Source of the DNA: Neobacillus sp. WH10
GTDB lineage: Bacteria; Bacillota; Bacilli; Bacillales; Cytobacillaceae
Reading direction: 5' to 3'
Assembly (NCBI RefSeq): GCF_030123405.1
Contig: NZ_CP126110.1
Location: 2,666,001-2,730,000, forward strand
Length of the DNA: 64,000 nt
Both the position numbers and the translations under genes were made by a program. Numbering within the stretch: the first letter of the stretch is position 1; each line of letters starts with the position of its first letter. Positions 61,061 through 64,000 of this stretch are shown one piece after another. The notes under the pieces are model-generated. The model did no database searches and was not told the DNA's origin. It saw nothing but the letters and a program-made list of their open reading frames with translations.

Positions 61061-61867
61061 ATGAAGATTTGGCAACTATCCTGTCAATGTGAAAAATATG
61101 AGATTCTCAGTTTTATGAATGATGAAGATAGTGACCTTTTTCGCGAAAATTTTAGAGGGGTTCCAATGAAGGAAACTTGGATACCGATTCAAGTGGGAAC
61201 CTATAAAGAGGGAAATGAGAGTGATTATCCTGATGGCCTGTTATCGCCCCCGGTATTTAGTGAAAAGGCAGTTCATGTTTTAGGTGGTTTATTACAAGGG
61301 AAGGCAGAACTTCTTCCCCTATACTCAACTAAATATAAGAAATATTACGCTATTAATGTAGTAAATGTTTTGGACTGTATTGACGGTGAGAATTCAGAAG
61401 TTAAAAGGTATCGGACAGGTTCCATCATGAAATATAAAAAGTATGCATTTGTTCAGCAAGCAATAAAAGGACAGGATATTTTTAAAATTGTTGACCACGA
61501 AGAAAAAAAGATCAAAAAGACATCCGTATTTGTATCGGACCTTTTCCGTAATAAGGTATTAAATTCGGGCCTGAAAGGCTTTGATTTCATTGAGGTCTGG
61601 GATTTTGAAAAAGCTGCGACTGGCGAAGAAGAGGGGCTGAATCCGTACCTCGTTGATACATCATTTGGAACGACGTATACCTTCGAAGAGGCATCTGATT
61701 TGGTCATGAATAAAAACAAGACCATTGCCTGCGACAAGTGGGCAATGCGCATGGATGAAAATAAAGAGCTTCAGGTCGGCCAGCTGCAGGAAGACGGTTC
61801 GTACTTGTGGCTGAACCCAATCTACTATCCGCCTATTTTTCTGCGGATGAAGTGGAAAGTACTGTAA
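61061..61867 (+). CDS. Imm11/DUF1629-like immunity protein, copy 3
   Basis: 268 residues from the ATG at 61061, 2 bases after the copy 2 stop. Its ribosome site (GGAAGG) lies in the conserved 3' end of copy 2. It starts KIWQLSCQCEKYEILSFMND and contains YYAINVVNVLDCIDGENSEV, SVFVSDLFRNKVLNSGLKGF and the shared C-terminal module, with a few substitutions (KTIACDKWAMRMDE). It is co-translated with copy 2. An array of related immunity genes suggests protection against several toxin variants. Confidence 0.78.
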   Translation: MKIWQLSCQCEKYEILSFMNDEDSDLFRENFRGVPMKETWIPIQVGTYKEGNESDYPDGLLSPPVFSEKAVHVLGGLLQGKAELLPLYSTKYKKYYAINVVNVLDCIDGENSEVKRYRTGSIMKYKKYAFVQQAIKGQDIFKIVDHEEKKIKKTSVFVSDLFRNKVLNSGLKGFDFIEVWDFEKAATGEEEGLNPYLVDTSFGTTYTFEEASDLVMNKNKTIACDKWAMRMDENKELQVGQLQEDGSYLWLNPIYYPPIFLRMKWKVL

Positions 61868-62060
61868 CCAGGGGGGGCTTCATCCTTTTACTATTTACAT
61901 TCTTTTTTCGTCATAATTCATCGTAAAATTCCGGAATGATCTTGTTAAAACATTGACATATAGAGGTCCCACCACCGTGTAAACCCCTAAATTCAGTTAT
62001 GGGGATCCTTGTTAGTTTCTATATCAGTTGCTACATTTTATTCGCCTCATTTATTCCATA

Positions 62061-62093
62061 GATAAGCGCATTCCTACTGAGAATGCGCTTGTC
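62061..62093. repeat. Inverted repeat after the immunity array
   Basis: GATAAGCGCATTC pairs with GAATGCGCTTGTC (one mismatch) across 7 bases. No T-run directly follows; it is possibly a weak terminator or a repeat. The stretch 61868-62060 has no gene. Confidence 0.55.
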
Positions 62094-62099
62094 TCGTTC

Positions 62100-62603
62100 T
62101 CATTAACTAGTTTTTAAGCGTAGACAGTTGGTAGCGAGCCGAAAGCCAGATGGTTGAAGGGATTGAGCTCCATAATGTTAGTAAATCGAGAGGGCTGATG
62201 CCTAAAGCACAGCAGAAAGCTACATTCTATCTTTCGTTAAAGGCAAGAAGGGTAAAACCTCTCTGGAGTCAGAGACCTTGGCACGTTATACATTGTTATG
62301 ATACGGCAACTCGGGGGACCCAACCGTTCTTTTCTTTTATAGAAGAGTATGGTCTACAAGTGATAATAAGCACTTTCACCTTTTGAAACATCTAGACCTA
62401 CTACTGGATTCAGCTATGAATCTCTTCCTCCTAGAAATGCAAAATTAGCCGGTAACTCCCTTAGCCCCTTGTTATGTCATAGGTTCGCTTGTTAAACGGG
62501 ATCAAGTACCATGTGCGCTACATTCTACCCTGACTACCGCTATCATAAGACCTAATGAAAAAAGGGCAACCAGTAAAATAAACTTGCTAACCTTATATTA
62601 CGA
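62100..62603 (-). mobile_element. Decayed IS110-family element
   Basis: On the minus strand from about 62420 leftwards the frame reads NPVVGLDVSKGESAYYHL and a stop. This is the start of an IS110 transposase (NPVVGLDISKGES), including the first Asp of the DEDD site. The rest of the transposase is gone; 62100-62350 carries unrelated, partly scrambled sequence. The 180 bases upstream of the transposase start (62421-62603) are a noncoding block, which in the IS110 group is where the bridge RNA is encoded. Boundaries are estimates. Confidence 0.6.
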
Positions 62604-62660
62604 TCGGGCGCATTTCTGAAATAAGAATTGTGCTCTTTCTTTATGCATAGGGCAGATAAT
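62604..62660. repeat. Second copy of the GGGCGC intergenic repeat
   Basis: GATCGGGCGCATTTCTGAAA followed by TAAGAATTGTGCTCTTTCTT matches the block at 38289-38345 with scattered differences, including the CTGAAATAAG core. The perfect 12-bp hairpin that precedes the first copy is absent here. Confidence 0.55.
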
Positions 62661-63131
62661 TCAATAGAAAATATGTAACCGTCAAATAGAATCCACCTAT
62701 CAATACATTTAATGAGATAATCTCCTCAAATCAATGTATTGTGCATAAGCTTGTTTATTCATTCTTCAGACAATCATCTATACTTTCTTACTTCGTTAAG
62801 AATAACATAATCACGTAAGATGTAATTTTTTAGAGGAGCTTCGCTAGCCTCTGCCTTAGGACTAGATCTAACGTAGGCATGTAGGCACATAGATGCCAGA
62901 GAAAGGAGAGGAAGGTCATCATATATTATGCAAAGATCATAGTACATCGCATAAATTCCTAGCACGACTTACCGATAATATCAAGGAATAACCGCGTAGC
63001 GCATCCACATGTTGAAAAAATTACCCATATTTTAAAAATGCTGTTAGTAATCATGTCGAAAAATATTTCTGGATACCCCACCAACGAGTCAAACCGTTGA
63101 AAAATTAATATCTATAGAAGGAGTGAAACAA
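62661..63131. other. Gap with no clear gene
   Basis: A minus-strand frame (62774-62965) has no ribosome site and unconvincing content, so I do not call it. The final 60 bases hold the AAGGAG ribosome site of the next gene. Confidence 0.4.
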
Positions 63132-63494
63132 ATGGGACTATTATGTTTTTGTAATATCTCACTTGATACATGTCCAGATACAGTAACTTCTGGAGAATCT
63201 TTTAATGTACAATTCTTGGTTACTGTAATGGGAAATTGTGAGAATTGTATAGCTACCTGTGAAGTACCAAATGTTTTCCATTCATGTATATTAAGTACTC
63301 CTAATGGTGTGATACCTGGTCCATCAATTCCAATTGAACAAGGCATCACACCTGTACTAGCACAAGTTATTATTGGAGACTGTCCAACAGAGGACATTAC
63401 TGTAATTGTAACTGTTAGATGCTTAAATGAATTTGGACAAGTGACTTGCGAAGATTCAGCAGAATGTGTAATACAGAGTTGTATTACACCTTAA
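63132..63494 (+). CDS. Small Cys-rich beta protein, hypothetical
   Basis: 120 residues from the ATG at 63132 (AAGGAG 9 bases upstream; the GTG at 63123 overlaps the site). It has 11-12 Cys spread along the chain, often spaced in pairs (CFCNISLDTC, GNCENCIATCEV, CEDSAECVIQSC), in a strand-rich protein with FNVQFLVTVMGNC and ITVIVTVRCLNEFGQVTC. It has no signal peptide or membrane segment. Cys-rich beta proteins without signals are typical of spore coat or exosporium layers in Bacillaceae. That placement is inference; the family is not recognised. Confidence 0.7.
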   Translation: MGLLCFCNISLDTCPDTVTSGESFNVQFLVTVMGNCENCIATCEVPNVFHSCILSTPNGVIPGPSIPIEQGITPVLAQVIIGDCPTEDITVIVTVRCLNEFGQVTCEDSAECVIQSCITP

Positions 63495-63679
63495 CTCCTA
63501 ATAATTAATTATGGCATTCCATATTGATATATTCAGGAAAACTTAGGTGCAGATATAGCCATTTCCAGAAGTTTATGTTTATAAATATACCAATGGGTTG
63601 ATTGAAGTACTTGTTTATCATCCTTTGACAATTATCTATAAAAACGTAAAGAAAAAAATTTTATCAATTTTGATAGACA

Positions 63680-63726
63680 AAAGGACAGGTTGTTTTATTG
63701 ATATGATAATAAGCCTGTCTTTTTCC
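63680..63726 (+). terminator. Terminator of the Cys-rich gene
   Basis: AGGACAGGTT and AAGCCTGTCTTTT form an imperfect stem (core ACAGG / CCTGT with G-U pairs) followed by TTTTT, 190 bases after the stop. Confidence 0.65.
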
Positions 63727-64000
63727 TATTAAGAAATGAAAAAATGTTTTTATACTTTAACCTCAAAATTAATAGATTTTTAATAAAATCCCCCATTTTT
63801 AAGTAAAATAATCGCGACAAAAAGGAACAATTTATGACAATAATTGATAGTTTTCTGCAAATTTCATCTTAATAAAAACTATTTTGTTCCATAACGGATA
63901 AAAAATCTTCTTTTTGAGAATCATTGTTCAATCAAAATTCCCCCAATTTACAATATTGTGAATATATTAAATAATTAATTTGTGAAAGCTTTTTTTATGG
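63727..64000. other. AT-rich window end
   Basis: No gene seen. The last 40 bases (AATATATTAAATAATTAATT) look like promoter or leader sequence for a gene beyond the window. Confidence 0.4.

Noticed and set aside
62774..62965. 63-codon minus-strand frame
   Set aside because: No ribosome site and no conserved pattern.

Overview
The window is low-G+C Bacillota DNA. Strong AGGAGG-type ribosome sites, frequent TTG/GTG starts, dense hairpin-plus-U terminators, YwbE, LXG/type VII secretion genes, a SleB-like hydrolase and CcpA/antiterminator-type leaders all point to a Bacillaceae chromosome (Bacillus, Neobacillus or a relative). I cannot name the species. Much of the window is accessory DNA, with many decayed genes, insertion sequence remains and duplicated toxin cassettes.

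Layout. 1-5.2 kb: a SEC-C protein, a VOC protein, a ywbE pair, a decayed DUF7662-like gene, a membrane-anchored NERD nuclease-like protein and a uracil-DNA-glycosylase-family protein. 5.5-8.8 kb: a phage- or island-type replication module (DnaD-like primosomal protein, DnaB-like helicase, a small unknown, and a second dnaB reduced to its N-terminal domain). 8.8-18.4 kb: a candidate defence island. It holds a DisA_N/DAC-like nucleotide-binding protein whose 5' end sits in the dnaB scar, a MazG-like pyrophosphohydrolase, an HNH nuclease, a 1256-residue DUF4011-type SF1 helicase with a C-terminal PD-(D/E)XK nuclease, and an unknown coiled-coil protein. 18.4-20.4 kb: wreckage of a metallophosphoesterase and a Tn7-type tnsA.

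20.5-30.6 kb is one coherent peptide-uptake operon: lipoprotein, two permeases, LytS/YesM-type kinase, AraC-type response regulator, a multi-spanning membrane protein, two ATPases and an M42 peptidase. A perfect 16-bp inverted repeat lies upstream. 31.3-46 kb is an aminosugar-glycan region: a large secreted GH20 hexosaminidase and a large secreted GH84 beta-N-acetylglucosaminidase. Each is preceded by a near-duplicate leader containing a candidate CcpA cre site and a GlcT/LicT-type RNA antiterminator overlapping a terminator. The GH84 core is conspicuously G+C-rich between AT-rich ends and lies behind the stub of an older gene, so it looks acquired. Between the two lie an IS1111-type IS110 transposon with a long 3' noncoding part, a beta-lactamase-fold protein, a PGMGMGG-repeat protein and a GMC oxidoreductase.

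47-62 kb is a type VII/LXG polymorphic-toxin locus. An intact operon (DUF4176 protein, two small partner proteins, LXG toxin, immunity protein) is followed by partial duplications carrying alternative toxin tips, each with its own immunity gene: a restriction-endonuclease-like tip, a WHH nuclease tip with a stop codon, and a frameshifted AHH nuclease followed by three tandem Imm11/DUF1629-like immunity genes. A SleB-like hydrolase, a stand-alone DnaA_N protein and other small genes are interspersed. The last 2 kb hold an IS110 remnant and a Cys-rich small protein. No rRNA, tRNA or CRISPR array was seen.
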